Of a stretch of DNA of 60,817 nucleotides, positions 20,810 through 29,946 are shown piece by piece (position 1 is the first letter of the stretch; every line of letters begins with the position of its first letter). The translations under genes were made by a program, and so were the position numbers. The stretch covers positions 1-60,817 of the forward strand of contig JAIPCR010000002.1 of NCBI GenBank assembly GCA_021738125.1, written 5' to 3'. The notes under the pieces are model-generated. The model was not told the origin of the DNA. It made no database searches and saw only the letters and a list, made by a program, of their open reading frames with translations. The stretch is from Sulfuritalea sp. (GTDB lineage Bacteria > Pseudomonadota > Gammaproteobacteria > Burkholderiales > Methylophilaceae).

Positions 20810-21484
20810 TTAGTGAATTAACGCCGCAATATTTGCTAGTACCTTAATTTTATTAGCCTCGCAATACGTCTGCCAATCCGCCACTTCAGTCCAATCGCTC
20901 AGAAAAACAAAGTCTAATCCTGCACGAATAGCCGCCTCATAATCATATTTACTATCGCCGATAAAGAGTGCTGGAAATTGCAAATTGCCATTCATTTTTT
21001 CGCGCGCAAGTACCGTGTCTTTATTATCGGGACTACCGAACAATCCACCATCAAATAGTGATTGTAAATTTCGTTTGGCAAATAAGGTACGAATTTCTTG
21101 CTGATCTCCGCCAGAGAGGATCATCCAATTCGCATCTGGGGTTATTTCTCTTAAAGCTAACAATCCTTGGGCGACTTCACAATGCAGCAACCCCACTTCT
21201 AACTCACGTGCAAATTCATCCAGTAACATTTGTATCGCCTCTTGTGTGGCTGATTGTTGCAAAATCTCACGTAAATAATAGTCAAACTTATGGTAGCGTG
21301 AAATGCCGCCTAGCCTCACGTGATAATCCACTAAAGCTTGAGCATCAGCATCACTAGCACCTAAATTTTTAGCAGTACGAAAATAAGCTTCCGTTTTCAC
21401 CACATTAGAATCCAGCACCACGCCATCGCAATCAAACACAATGGATTTATATTGTTTAATATCGATTTGCAAATCCGTTCCCAA
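20810..21484 (-). CDS. HAD-superfamily phosphatase
   Basis: This is a 224-residue HAD hydrolase. Motif I is VFDCDGVVLDSN, with the nucleophile and acid/base Asp pair. Motif II is MILSGGDQQE. A Lys in DNKDTVLAREK serves as motif III, and motif IV is LFIGDSKYDYEAA. A helical cap lies between motifs I and II, as in phosphoglycolate-phosphatase or phosphomutase-like enzymes. The start is TTG at 21484. It is followed by lpxO 62 bp on, and is shielded from eda by a terminator. The substrate is unknown. The neighbourhood would allow a role in sugar-phosphate repair or envelope sugar metabolism, but nothing in the sequence decides this. Confidence 0.8.
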   Translation of the reverse strand: MGTDLQIDIKQYKSIVFDCDGVVLDSNVVKTEAYFRTAKNLGASDADAQALVDYHVRLGGISRYHKFDYYLREILQQSATQEAIQMLLDEFARELEVGLLHCEVAQGLLALREITPDANWMILSGGDQQEIRTLFAKRNLQSLFDGGLFGSPDNKDTVLAREKMNGNLQFPALFIGDSKYDYEAAIRAGLDFVFLSDWTEVADWQTYCEANKIKVLANIAALIH

Positions 21485-21498
21485 ACTAAAAGACCTAA

Positions 21499-21541
21499 TA
21501 AAAAAGGCTTTGCACTAGATAGAGTCTAGTTAGCAAAGCCT
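21499..21541 (-). terminator. Terminator after eda
   Basis: AGGCTTTGC (21505-21513) and GCAAAGCCT (21533-21541) form the outer stem, and ACTAGA/TCTAGT the inner stem. Six T residues follow on the minus strand. This is the clearest terminator in the window. Confidence 0.9.
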
Positions 21542-21560
21542 CATCACACTTATCAATTGA

Positions 21561-22187
21561 CTAAGCTGCTTTAATTGCACTCGCCTCTTTAGCCAGCTTA
21601 GTGATATGTGCCCAATCGCCACGTGCTACTGCATCAACTGGCGTTAACCAAGTGCCACCGCAAACCACTACGTTAGGCAACGCTAAAAATTGTGGGGCAC
21701 TTTCTACTGTAACACCCCCTGTAGGGCAAAATTTCACGTCGCCAAAAGGACCTGAAAAACCTTTAAGCAAATTGATACCGCCCACTGCTACCGCCGGGAA
21801 TAGTTTTAAAAAGTAATAGTCATCTGCATTGGCCATCATAATTTCAGAGCCCGTTGAAACGCCTGGCAATAACGGTAAGCCCATTTTACGTGCGGCTTGA
21901 CCTAACTCGCTGGTGTAACCAGGACTCACTGCAAATTGACATCCTGCATCTTTAGACGCTTGCGCATCTTTAAGATTGCGCACTGTGCCAGAACCCATAA
22001 TGGCTTCTGGCAATGCTTTTGCAATTGCTTCCATACCTGCTAATGCACATGAAGTACGAAGAGTAATTTCTAAAACGCGTATGCCACCTTCTAACAAAGC
22101 AGCGGCCATAGGCACTGCATCTTCAACACGATTAATAACAATAACTGGGATAACTGGGCCGTAATTGGCTAAATCTAATGTGTTCAT
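21561..22187 (-). CDS. eda: KDPG/KHG aldolase Eda
   Basis: Eda cleaves 2-keto-3-deoxy-6-phosphogluconate into pyruvate and glyceraldehyde-3-phosphate, the last step of the Entner-Doudoroff route. The 208-residue TIM barrel shows VIPVIVINRVEDAVPMA, the acid/base Glu in RVLEITLRT, GSGTVRN, SPGYTSEL, the Schiff-base Lys in YYFLKLFPA, and FCPTGGV. It follows edd by 47 bp and a strong terminator closes the pair. In ribulose monophosphate methylotrophs this aldolase splits the hexose phosphate made from formaldehyde, so it would be central to carbon assimilation here. Confidence 0.97.
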   Translation of the reverse strand: MNTLDLANYGPVIPVIVINRVEDAVPMAAALLEGGIRVLEITLRTSCALAGMEAIAKALPEAIMGSGTVRNLKDAQASKDAGCQFAVSPGYTSELGQAARKMGLPLLPGVSTGSEIMMANADDYYFLKLFPAVAVGGINLLKGFSGPFGDVKFCPTGGVTVESAPQFLALPNVVVCGGTWLTPVDAVARGDWAHITKLAKEASAIKAA

Positions 22188-22234
22188 ATTTTTTTACCTA
22201 ATTGTGAATGACTATTTTAATTTTATTTAAACAA

Positions 22235-24049
22235 CTAAAGCCAAGTGATTGCACCCTCTTCGGCAGACAGCACGTTTTTACGCATACCGCCAAATAACTC
22301 GCGACCAAAACCATGCGCATTTTGGTGGCGCTTGGTGTCTGAAAGCTCAGCCACATCACGCTCTGCCCATTCATCCTCATCCACCAAGACATTGACCATA
22401 CCTACTGTTGCATTTAAACGAATAATATCGCCATCACGCACTTTAGCGAGTGGGCCACCGGCTGAAGCCTCTGGGCTTAAATGAATAGCTGCTGGGATTT
22501 TTCCTGAAGCACCACTCATACGACCATCCGTAACAATTGCCACTCTAAATCCTTTGTTCTGCAACACAGCTAACGGTGGCGTCAATTTATGTAACTCCGG
22601 CATACCGTTGGCTTTAGGGCCTTGAAAACGCACCACTGCAATAAAGTCTTTTTCTAACTCTCCACGATCAAATGCCGCTAATAATTCTTCTTGTGCATCA
22701 AAGACTATGGCTGGCGCTTCAATAATATGACGATCCGCTGGCACCGCAGAAATCTTAATTACGCTACGGCCTAAATTACCTTTAAGCAGGCGTAAGCCAC
22801 CAGACTCATCAAAAGGCGCTGACGCAGGACGCACTATGGTTTCATCACTACTTTCTTTCGGCAAATCATTCCAAACCAATGTATCATTTTCTTTAGCAGG
22901 CACTTTGGCATAATCACGCAAACCACCATGTGCCACAGTTAATACATCGGGGAACATATAGCCCGCATCAATCAACTCTCGAATCACGAAGGCTGGGCCA
23001 CCCGCATTTTGGAATTCATTCACATCCGCTTTACCGTTGGGGTAAACACTCGCCAGCAATGGTGTAGTTTTTGCCAAGTGATAAAAGTCTGTCCAGTCAA
23101 TCATAATGCCAGCTGCACGTGCTACTGCCACCCAATGAATCAAATGATTTGTTGAACCACCAGTTGCTAATAAAGCCACCATGGCATTCACAATCACATG
23201 CTCATCAACTAGTCGACCTATTGGCGTAAATTGATCTTTTTTAGTTTTTTCTAACACCATCTTTACCGCTTCACGCGTCAACAATTCACGCATACCATCA
23301 TGTGGATGGATAAAAGCCGAGCCAGGCACATGCAGGCCCATCGCTTCCATCAGCATTTGATTACTATTTGCTGTACCGTAAAAAGTACAAGTACCAGCAC
23401 CATGATAAGCAGCAGACTCTGAAGCTAACAATTCTTGGCGGTTTACTTTGCCTTGTGCATATTGCTCACGTACTTTAGATTTAGTGGTGTTATCAATACC
23501 AGTACTCATAGGGCCTGCTGGCACAAACACGCACGGTAAATGACCAAACTGAAGCGCCCCAATCAAAAGACCAGGGACAATTTTATCGCAAACACCTAAT
23601 AGTAAAGCTGCATCAAAGACATCATGAGAAAGTGCAATGGCGGTACTCATAGCTATCGTATCGCGACTAAATAGCGAAAGCTCCATACCAGGTTCACCCT
23701 GCGTAATCCCATCGCACATTGCTGGCACACCACCCGCCACCTGAACGGTTGCACCATATTTATACGCTTCATTACGAATAATTTCAGGGTAATTAACGTA
23801 AGGCTGATGCGCTGATAGCATCTCATTGTATGCGGTGACAATGCCGATATTGGGTGCTTTTTCTACAACAACGCGAAACTTATCATTTGCCGGCATGGCA
23901 GCAAATGCATGCGCCACATTCGCACAACCTAAACGATCTGCACCACGCTGACGATTAATAATTTCATCTACACGATGCAAATAAGCCGTCCGAGTTGGGC
24001 GACTTTTTTCTATAATACGCTCGGTAACTTCTATATGAGATTGCTTCAT
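22235..24049 (-). CDS. edd: 6-phosphogluconate dehydratase Edd
   Basis: Edd dehydrates 6-phosphogluconate to KDPG and uses an iron-sulfur cluster. The 604-residue protein is of the IlvD/Edd family. Conserved segments include [27 protein letters not shown] and [18 protein letters not shown], whose Cys residues are cluster ligands. [31 protein letters not shown] and [11 protein letters not shown] follow. It is the first gene of edd-eda. Together with the methylotroph-like context it supports a KDPG-type RuMP cycle. The upstream 152 bp to the divergent polysaccharide deacetylase holds no motif I can name. Confidence 0.97.
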   Translation of the reverse strand: MKQSHIEVTERIIEKSRPTRTAYLHRVDEIINRQRGADRLGCANVAHAFAAMPANDKFRVVVEKAPNIGIVTAYNEMLSAHQPYVNYPEIIRNEAYKYGATVQVAGGVPAMCDGITQGEPGMELSLFSRDTIAMSTAIALSHDVFDAALLLGVCDKIVPGLLIGALQFGHLPCVFVPAGPMSTGIDNTTKSKVREQYAQGKVNRQELLASESAAYHGAGTCTFYGTANSNQMLMEAMGLHVPGSAFIHPHDGMRELLTREAVKMVLEKTKKDQFTPIGRLVDEHVIVNAMVALLATGGSTNHLIHWVAVARAAGIMIDWTDFYHLAKTTPLLASVYPNGKADVNEFQNAGGPAFVIRELIDAGYMFPDVLTVAHGGLRDYAKVPAKENDTLVWNDLPKESSDETIVRPASAPFDESGGLRLLKGNLGRSVIKISAVPADRHIIEAPAIVFDAQEELLAAFDRGELEKDFIAVVRFQGPKANGMPELHKLTPPLAVLQNKGFRVAIVTDGRMSGASGKIPAAIHLSPEASAGGPLAKVRDGDIIRLNATVGMVNVLVDEDEWAERDVAELSDTKRHQNAHGFGRELFGGMRKNVLSAEEGAITWL

Positions 24050-24201
24050 TTTCTATAAGACCATAAGGATTATTAAACTGCCTCAATTATCCCCAATGCA
24101 GACCTTATCGTCAAACGAATGATGGCTTCAAATGGATAATAGCTAAATACACAAGAGTAAATTAAGGCATAATTACTGACAAATCTTGTAAACTTTTAAG
24201 A

Positions 24202-24969
24202 ATGATATTAAATATGATTTTAGCTATATGGCTGATTATCGCTACATTTGGATTTATTTATCTTGCAGCGCATTATAATTTTTGGCGCTTGAAAGTATCT
24301 AATGATTACCCTCGTATTTTGATGTATCACAGCATCAATCACAATCCTGGAATTAGCCATCCTGATCTTGTTGTAACCCCCGCCAACTTCAAGGCGCAAT
24401 TACAATATTTAAAAAAGAACCACTACCAATTCTTAACTGTGTCTGAATTAATCACAGGGCAACAAGCATCATATTTAACACCTGTGGCACTGACGTTTGA
24501 TGATGGATTTGCAGATAATTACACGCTCATGTTTCCACTACTTAGAGAATTTAATGCCAAAGCAACTATTTTTCTTTGCCCAGATATGCCCAAAATCAAT
24601 AAGCTGACAAATCAACAAATTCAAGAAATGCAGGCATCCGGTCTCGTTGAATTTGGCGCTCACACCATGACACATCTTAATTTAGCGCTAGCATCTGACG
24701 ACATTGCACAGAATGAAATTATGCAATCAAAACAACATGTGGAATCCATTACCGGGGTTACCTGTAACTCTTTTGCTTACCCCTACGGCAGATTAAATGA
24801 ACGCACAGCAAATTATGTTAAAAATGCAGGGTTCTTATGTGCAGTGACAGTTAAGAAAGGGATAGAAGCCCTAACTGACCCCTACATGATTAAACGAATT
24901 TCAGTGTTAGGTAAAACAAATATCGTGCAATTTCACATTGCCATGACCCGAGGAAGGTACAGAGTATGA
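24202..24969 (+). CDS. Polysaccharide deacetylase (NodB domain), membrane-anchored
   Basis: This is a 255-residue carbohydrate esterase-4-like protein. A hydrophobic N-terminal anchor (about residues 2-22) precedes the NodB domain. The motifs are LMYHSINHNPG, motif 1 TFDDG (residues about 100-105) with the metal and catalytic Asp, motif 2 HTMTH, and FAYPYGR. It should remove N-acetyl groups from a glycan at the periplasmic face. It is the first gene of a plus-strand operon in which every gene overlaps the next by the ATGA tetranucleotide. The substrate is presumably the polysaccharide or LPS part built by the following genes; that is an inference from context. Confidence 0.88.
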   Translation: MILNMILAIWLIIATFGFIYLAAHYNFWRLKVSNDYPRILMYHSINHNPGISHPDLVVTPANFKAQLQYLKKNHYQFLTVSELITGQQASYLTPVALTFDDGFADNYTLMFPLLREFNAKATIFLCPDMPKINKLTNQQIQEMQASGLVEFGAHTMTHLNLALASDDIAQNEIMQSKQHVESITGVTCNSFAYPYGRLNERTANYVKNAGFLCAVTVKKGIEALTDPYMIKRISVLGKTNIVQFHIAMTRGRYRV

Positions 24970-25706
24970 ATAATATCAGCGTTTTTTTAGTTGTTAAAAA
25001 TGAGGCGCTCAATATAGATCGCGTACTTAAAAGTGTTGAGGGCTTTGATGATATTGTTGTGGTGGATAGCGGCAGCCAAGATGAAACTATGGCGCTAGCA
25101 AGTAAATATACAAATCGTCTATATCAGCATGAGTGGCAAGGCATGGCTCAGCAAAAAGAGTATGCCAAATCACTATGTAAACATGATTGGGTGCTCAACT
25201 TAGATGCAGATGAAGAATTAACCTCAGAACTCAAGCAACAGATTATAGAATTGGTCAGTCAAAATAACGATTGCACTGCTGCCACCATTCCCATCCAAGA
25301 GTTTTTCATGGGCTTACCAGGGCACTCATTAACAAAAACGAATAATCACATTCGTTTATTTCGTAAAAGTATGGGCGCTTATGGCACTGAACGCTTTCAT
25401 GAAAGCGCCGTAGTACGTGGGAAAATTAAACCACTAATAGGTTTTATCAACCATTACGGTGAAAAGTCAATTGAAGTCAAAGTAGAAAAATCCAATAAAT
25501 ATTCCAGCGGCAAGGCACTCGATAAATTCGAACATGGTAAGCACAGCGGGTTACTTAAATTACTATTTATATTCCCACTGATGTTTATCAAATCTTATTT
25601 TCTACGTCGAAATTTTTTAAATGGTCGCCGTGGTTTTATAGGGAGTATGGTCAACGCTTTCTATGCTTTTTTAAAAGAAGCTAAACTCTATGAGTTAGAA
25701 CTATGA
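24966..25706 (+). CDS. Glycosyltransferase family 2, WaaE/KdtX-like
   Basis: This is a 246-residue GT-A enzyme. It begins with ISVFLVVKNEALNIDRVLKSV, followed by DDIVVVDSGSQDET (the nucleotide-binding Asp) and WVLNLDADEEL, the DxD-like metal site. The C-terminal portion has two amphipathic or hydrophobic segments that suggest membrane association. The layout resembles the WaaE/KdtX LPS-core beta-glucosyltransferases. The gene overlaps the deacetylase by 4 bp and the polymerase/ligase by 4 bp. The donor and acceptor sugars cannot be predicted. Confidence 0.87.
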   Translation: MNNISVFLVVKNEALNIDRVLKSVEGFDDIVVVDSGSQDETMALASKYTNRLYQHEWQGMAQQKEYAKSLCKHDWVLNLDADEELTSELKQQIIELVSQNNDCTAATIPIQEFFMGLPGHSLTKTNNHIRLFRKSMGAYGTERFHESAVVRGKIKPLIGFINHYGEKSIEVKVEKSNKYSSGKALDKFEHGKHSGLLKLLFIFPLMFIKSYFLRRNFLNGRRGFIGSMVNAFYAFLKEAKLYELEL

Positions 25707-26923
25707 ATAGTCTAAAAACATACCTATCCACGGTATTAGTGAGTTCCATTATTTGGGCTCAACCCTTTGCTGGCGGCCCCCGAGTAACGACAGCCATATT
25801 GATGCTATTAGGTCTATTTGTTCTAGCTAAACAGCTGTTCCCAATAACAGATACTAGGCTACAAAAATTCATTATTTTATTAGCACTACTTTGGATTCCT
25901 GCTTTACTCTCTTTAATAGGTAGCTATGACCATCAAGCATCATTGAAGCTCATCATTGCATTACCTTTTTTTATACCTTTTGCGGCAGGTTTACTTTACC
26001 TTGTCGATAATCATGTAGACAAAAAACTACTGTTAAACATACTACTTGCCGTTTGTCTTTTTTGGATAGCTGACGCTTTTATTCAATTAATTATCGGGCA
26101 TGATTTATTTGGCATCCCCCCGAGAGATGGCGTGCGTATTGTAGGGCCGTTTGCCTATCATTTAAGACTAAGCCTTTTTCTTGCGATTACCCTACCTTTA
26201 ATCTTATCAAAACTAGAGTCTTTCAAATGGCAGTGGCTAGTTGGATATTTAACTTTTGTAGTCTTTATTATTATGCTGTCGGGGGTCAGAACAGACTTGC
26301 TCACAGCATTAATTGCTATAGGCCTATATATCATTATCAAAAAACGCGTGAAATTAACATTAATGATATTGCCACTCGTTTTTATTGGTGGAATCTTAGC
26401 TAGCCATTATTCAGATATTGCAGAAAGTAAATTAAAAACTTTTTCTGGTATTCCGCATGGATATAGTCAATGGAATCTAGCTTCTACCTACAGGTTAGAT
26501 GTTTGGCTGACTGCTTGGAATATGTATTTAGCCCATCCAATTATTGGTGTTGGTACTCAAGCTTTTACCCATGCCTACGATGAGTACAAAACCCCTGACA
26601 ACTATTTTAATCAGAAAACCAATCCTATTTCTCATGCCCATCATCCAATGATATCCATTGCGGCTGAAACTGGCACTATCGGCGTGATAGGCTTACTTAC
26701 TTTTATCTGGTTAATCTATCAATGGGGAGCAAAAAGTGTTGGCAAAAACATGTGGGCGATTCCATGGTTGCAAATACTTATACTGATATTTTTTCCTATT
26801 CAATCCATGCCACTCCTATTTTCATTTTGGTGGTTTCCAGTCGTTGCTATGACTATCTTGTATTATCTTGCAGAGATTGAAGCCAAACAAACTACAACTA
26901 AAGCTAAAGCTAAGTGTTCATGA
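25703..26923 (+). CDS. O-antigen ligase/polymerase family membrane protein
   Basis: This is a 406-residue protein with about ten or more hydrophobic segments and a large periplasmic loop, matching the Wzy_C/WaaL family. The loop contains FSGIPHGYSQW, TYRLDVWLTAWNMYLAHPIIGVG and NPISHAHHPMISIAAETG, with the conserved His-rich region characteristic of this family. It would join glycan from a lipid carrier to lipid A core, or polymerise it. It overlaps its neighbours by 4 bp on both sides. Ligase (WaaL) and polymerase (Wzy) cannot be told apart by sequence alone. Confidence 0.83.
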   Translation: MNSLKTYLSTVLVSSIIWAQPFAGGPRVTTAILMLLGLFVLAKQLFPITDTRLQKFIILLALLWIPALLSLIGSYDHQASLKLIIALPFFIPFAAGLLYLVDNHVDKKLLLNILLAVCLFWIADAFIQLIIGHDLFGIPPRDGVRIVGPFAYHLRLSLFLAITLPLILSKLESFKWQWLVGYLTFVVFIIMLSGVRTDLLTALIAIGLYIIIKKRVKLTLMILPLVFIGGILASHYSDIAESKLKTFSGIPHGYSQWNLASTYRLDVWLTAWNMYLAHPIIGVGTQAFTHAYDEYKTPDNYFNQKTNPISHAHHPMISIAAETGTIGVIGLLTFIWLIYQWGAKSVGKNMWAIPWLQILILIFFPIQSMPLLFSFWWFPVVAMTILYYLAEIEAKQTTTKAKAKCS

Positions 26924-27975
26924 CTAAAAAAGTTTTATGGTGGGGGCGTTTTGATGCAGACTATTCTAGAAATCGTATTCTTAGGCAACTATTCCTATCT
27001 CTGGATTGGGAAATCATCGACTTCAAACCTCGAATAGGTGCACTTGGCGATGTCGAGGCTTACATTAGGCAAATCCCACCAGTAGATTTAGTTTGGGTTC
27101 CTTGTTTTCGACAACGCGACCTTCTTGCGGCGCATCGTTGGGCAAAGAGATCTAGAATCCCTTTAATTTTCGACCCCCTCATAAGCGCTTATGACAAGCA
27201 AATTTGGGAGCGAAAAAAATTCCCTAAAGAAAGCAATCAAGCAAAAAAACTCTTGAAGTGGGAGCAATCTCTATTCCAATCTGCAGACTATGTTGTAGCA
27301 GATACTGAGCAACATTCAGCATTTTTTGCATCCACTATGCACATTAACTCAAATAAAATCTTCATACTGCCAGTAGGTGCCGAAGAATCTTTATTTACCT
27401 CTCAAGGCTATGGCCTATCAAATAATCCATTACGAATTCTATTTTATGGTAGCTATATCGCCTTACAAGGGCCTGAAATAATTGCACGGGCAATCCAACT
27501 CTATCAAGGACCTGAGGTTCAATGGCATTTTATAGGAGATGGTCCTTTACGTAAAAATATACAAGATAGCCTGCAAGGTTTAGATAATGTACATTTTACT
27601 GATTGGGTTCCTTATGCCGATTTACCTCAGTGGATTTCAAATGCCGATATATGTTTAGGTATATTTGGTTCAACAGAAAAAACACAGAGGGTTATTCCCA
27701 ATAAGGTATATCAAGCAATGTCTTGCGCTAGACCCGTCATAACAAGTACATCTGAAGTCTATCCGCTATTCTTAAGGCAGAATAATGAATCTGGCATTTT
27801 TTTTGTACCTGCAAACGACCCACTTGCTTTAGCTGAAATGGTCAAAAAATTAGCCGAGCACAACGATTTAGTAATACAAGGACAAAAAAATGTTATTCAA
27901 AGTTATAAGCAGTACTTTTCCAACGAAGTCATAAAACAACAGTTGGCCTCACTTATTCAAAGTGCCATTTTATAA
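26920..27975 (+). CDS. Glycosyltransferase group 1 (GT-B fold)
   Basis: This is a GT4-like glycosyltransferase of 351 residues. The C-terminal Rossmann half includes RILFYGSYIALQGPEI, WHFIGDGPLRKNI, VHFTDWVPYADLPQWISNADICLGIFG, and VIPNKVYQAMSCARPVI with the conserved donor-binding acidic/Asn-Lys region. The N-terminal half is divergent. ATG at 26920 overlaps the preceding stop as ATGA, so it is preferred to the GTG at 26914. The 3' end overlaps the converging glycosyltransferase gene by 19 bp. It is the last gene of the operon that begins with the deacetylase. Confidence 0.82.
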   Translation: MTKKVLWWGRFDADYSRNRILRQLFLSLDWEIIDFKPRIGALGDVEAYIRQIPPVDLVWVPCFRQRDLLAAHRWAKRSRIPLIFDPLISAYDKQIWERKKFPKESNQAKKLLKWEQSLFQSADYVVADTEQHSAFFASTMHINSNKIFILPVGAEESLFTSQGYGLSNNPLRILFYGSYIALQGPEIIARAIQLYQGPEVQWHFIGDGPLRKNIQDSLQGLDNVHFTDWVPYADLPQWISNADICLGIFGSTEKTQRVIPNKVYQAMSCARPVITSTSEVYPLFLRQNNESGIFFVPANDPLALAEMVKKLAEHNDLVIQGQKNVIQSYKQYFSNEVIKQQLASLIQSAIL

Positions 27976-29075
27976 ATTTCTTCGTAAAGATCTATAGTCT
28001 GTTTACACATAGCTGACAAGGTCATTGAATGAGTGGTTTGGGTGATTTTTTCAGTAATATCAGATGAAATAATAGACATAACTGCTGAGAGCAATGATGC
28101 TGTTGACTGAAGACTAGCCTTCCCTTGCGGATAAAGCACAGATAAAATTTCTCCCACACCGCCATGGTCATACCCTACTACTGGCACACCCATAGTCAGC
28201 GCTTCTAGGACAGTGCGGCCAAAAGATTCTGGTTTAGTGGACAGTGACAGGACGACATCGGATATCGCATATATTTCTCGAATATCAGTTCGGTTGCCTG
28301 TAAAAGTAATCACATCATCGAGGCCTTCTAGGTGAATGCGTTGACGAAGTTCTTCTGCATACTTGCGCCGCTTAGGATCCTCTCCTCCCACAATCAACCC
28401 ATGTATTTTATGTCCCGCTTGCTTGAGCTTGATGATGAGCTCAATAAAATCATGATGGCCTTTCAAACGGGTTAATCGGCCCGGTAAGGTTAATATCTTC
28501 TTACCTTCTAGCTGAGGATAATCTTGCTGCCATTGCTCAATCCATGCCATGGGTGGCTGGTAACTATAAGGAAATTCAATGGGGTCTACGCCACGATAAA
28601 TGAGTTTAATATGCGATGGATTGGTACTGGGGTAGCTATTTTTTATGTACTCTCGCACTGTTTCAGACACCGCGATAACCCGCTCACCTTTACACATGAT
28701 CTCGCTGTACTTAGAAACGGAATACAACCCGTGAACTGTGGTCACTAAATGTGGCCTATCATCTGCCGGAAGTCCTCGCCATGCCAAATACATAACCCAA
28801 GCGGGCATGCGTGAGCGAAGATGTAAAATGTCTGGGCGAGTCTGCTTAAGCCAGCGCCGAATAGCAAAAATATGACGGAAAGTAAGTAAAGACTTTTTAC
28901 CTAAATCCCAATTAACATGCTGACTGCCCTGCGCTATAAGTTTTTCTACCATACGCCCGCCTGCTGAGATAACAATAGACTCATGGCCTGCTTGCACTAG
29001 CGCCTGTGCAATTTCTAAGGTACCTTTTTCTACTCCACCACCATCAAGTGCTGGTAAAACTTGCACCACCTTCAT
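27957..29075 (-). CDS. Glycosyltransferase family 4
   Basis: This is a retaining GT-B glycosyltransferase of 372 residues. The N-terminal LPALDGGGVEKGTLEIAQAL is the acceptor-side glycine loop of the GT4 family. The C-terminal half has ILTLPGRLTRLKGHHDFIEL, GLIVGGEDPKRRKYAEEL, VITFTGNRTDIREIYAISDVV and the donor-site PESFGRTVLEALTMGVPVVG. The ATG at 29075 shares a base with the ELM1-family stop (TGATG), so translation is probably coupled. The 3' end overlaps the plus-strand glycosyltransferase by 19 bp. It is part of the surface-glycan cluster. Confidence 0.86.
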   Translation of the reverse strand: MKVVQVLPALDGGGVEKGTLEIAQALVQAGHESIVISAGGRMVEKLIAQGSQHVNWDLGKKSLLTFRHIFAIRRWLKQTRPDILHLRSRMPAWVMYLAWRGLPADDRPHLVTTVHGLYSVSKYSEIMCKGERVIAVSETVREYIKNSYPSTNPSHIKLIYRGVDPIEFPYSYQPPMAWIEQWQQDYPQLEGKKILTLPGRLTRLKGHHDFIELIIKLKQAGHKIHGLIVGGEDPKRRKYAEELRQRIHLEGLDDVITFTGNRTDIREIYAISDVVLSLSTKPESFGRTVLEALTMGVPVVGYDHGGVGEILSVLYPQGKASLQSTASLLSAVMSIISSDITEKITQTTHSMTLSAMCKQTIDLYEEIYKMAL

Positions 29076-29935
29076 CACAAAAACCTTTGTTGAATAATGC
29101 CAGCGCAGCGGTCAGCCTCAGCCAATTTCATCAGCGCGCTATCTACTGCTCCAAGATATCCTGCAACTTGTAATTTTTCAATCCCGAGAATAAGTCGATT
29201 TTTATGGCGGTAAGGCACCGCTAATAACTTAACACTGCAACCTGCAGTAAGCGCTTCATAAATCATGGACATGCTGTCTTGTGTAACCCAACAATTTTCT
29301 GTTTTTGCCAGCATAGATGGTAACCAATTGACATCCGTTTCTGATGCAAGTACCACCGTTACATTAGCCAGCGCATGTAATGAAGTAACAATTTTAACTG
29401 GCGTGCGCCTTGACGTAGCAATGGTCCAATGGCCATTGTCTTGTTGGATGATGTTTTCAACTTGGGTGAACATCTGTTGGTCATCCCAAGCAAAATGCTT
29501 GGATGGTCCGCCAATCAATATCAGCTTACTATCCGCTTCTTTTTTTGCTGGCTGCATTCTATTGAGAGGGCCAATTGATTCGATAATATTGTGGCGCGCT
29601 AAGGGAGCGTCATGCTCAGGGATAATACATAAGTCAAACCAACCAAGTGGTAGTGATGGCTTCATCAAAACAATAGCAGGAACCTGCATTATTTTAGCAA
29701 GAATTAATAAAGTGACATGCGTATGATGCCCTGTACTTAAAATGAATTTGGGCGAAGCTTTTGTTTTTTTCTGCCTCCAAGCATAGTTCGCTGCTTGCCA
29801 TGCGTTCATAATTGGCATTTCCTGCCATGTAAGATTTGAGATCTTGCGCTTTAGGGCTTCAACCAAGCCTAATGACTGATTGAGATGGCCGGGTTTACCG
29901 TCACTGACTATCCAAATATGTGTTGCGTTGGTCAC
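29075..29935 (-). CDS. ELM1/DUF1022-family protein, LPS-associated
   Basis: This is a 286-residue protein that begins with IWIVSDGKPGHLNQSLGL, the hallmark of the mitochondrial-fission ELM1 (DUF1022) family. Later segments FILSTGHHTHVTLL, LILIGGPSKHFAWDD, TSRRTP, and TQDSMSMIYEALTAG fit a GT-B-like fold. Bacterial members are found in LPS and capsule gene clusters and are thought to act on nucleotide-sugar or lipid-linked substrates, but no activity is established. The start is a GTG at 29935. It is translationally coupled to the GT4 gene downstream and lies 11 bp after the dehydrogenase stop. Confidence 0.8.
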   Translation of the reverse strand: MTNATHIWIVSDGKPGHLNQSLGLVEALKRKISNLTWQEMPIMNAWQAANYAWRQKKTKASPKFILSTGHHTHVTLLILAKIMQVPAIVLMKPSLPLGWFDLCIIPEHDAPLARHNIIESIGPLNRMQPAKKEADSKLILIGGPSKHFAWDDQQMFTQVENIIQQDNGHWTIATSRRTPVKIVTSLHALANVTVVLASETDVNWLPSMLAKTENCWVTQDSMSMIYEALTAGCSVKLLAVPYRHKNRLILGIEKLQVAGYLGAVDSALMKLAEADRCAGIIQQRFL

Positions 29936-29946
29936 AATAGTGATAA

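Noticed and set aside
29265..29726. 153-residue open frame antisense to the ELM1-family gene
   Set aside because: It is Cys- and Ser-rich without domain features; the opposite strand encodes a recognised family.
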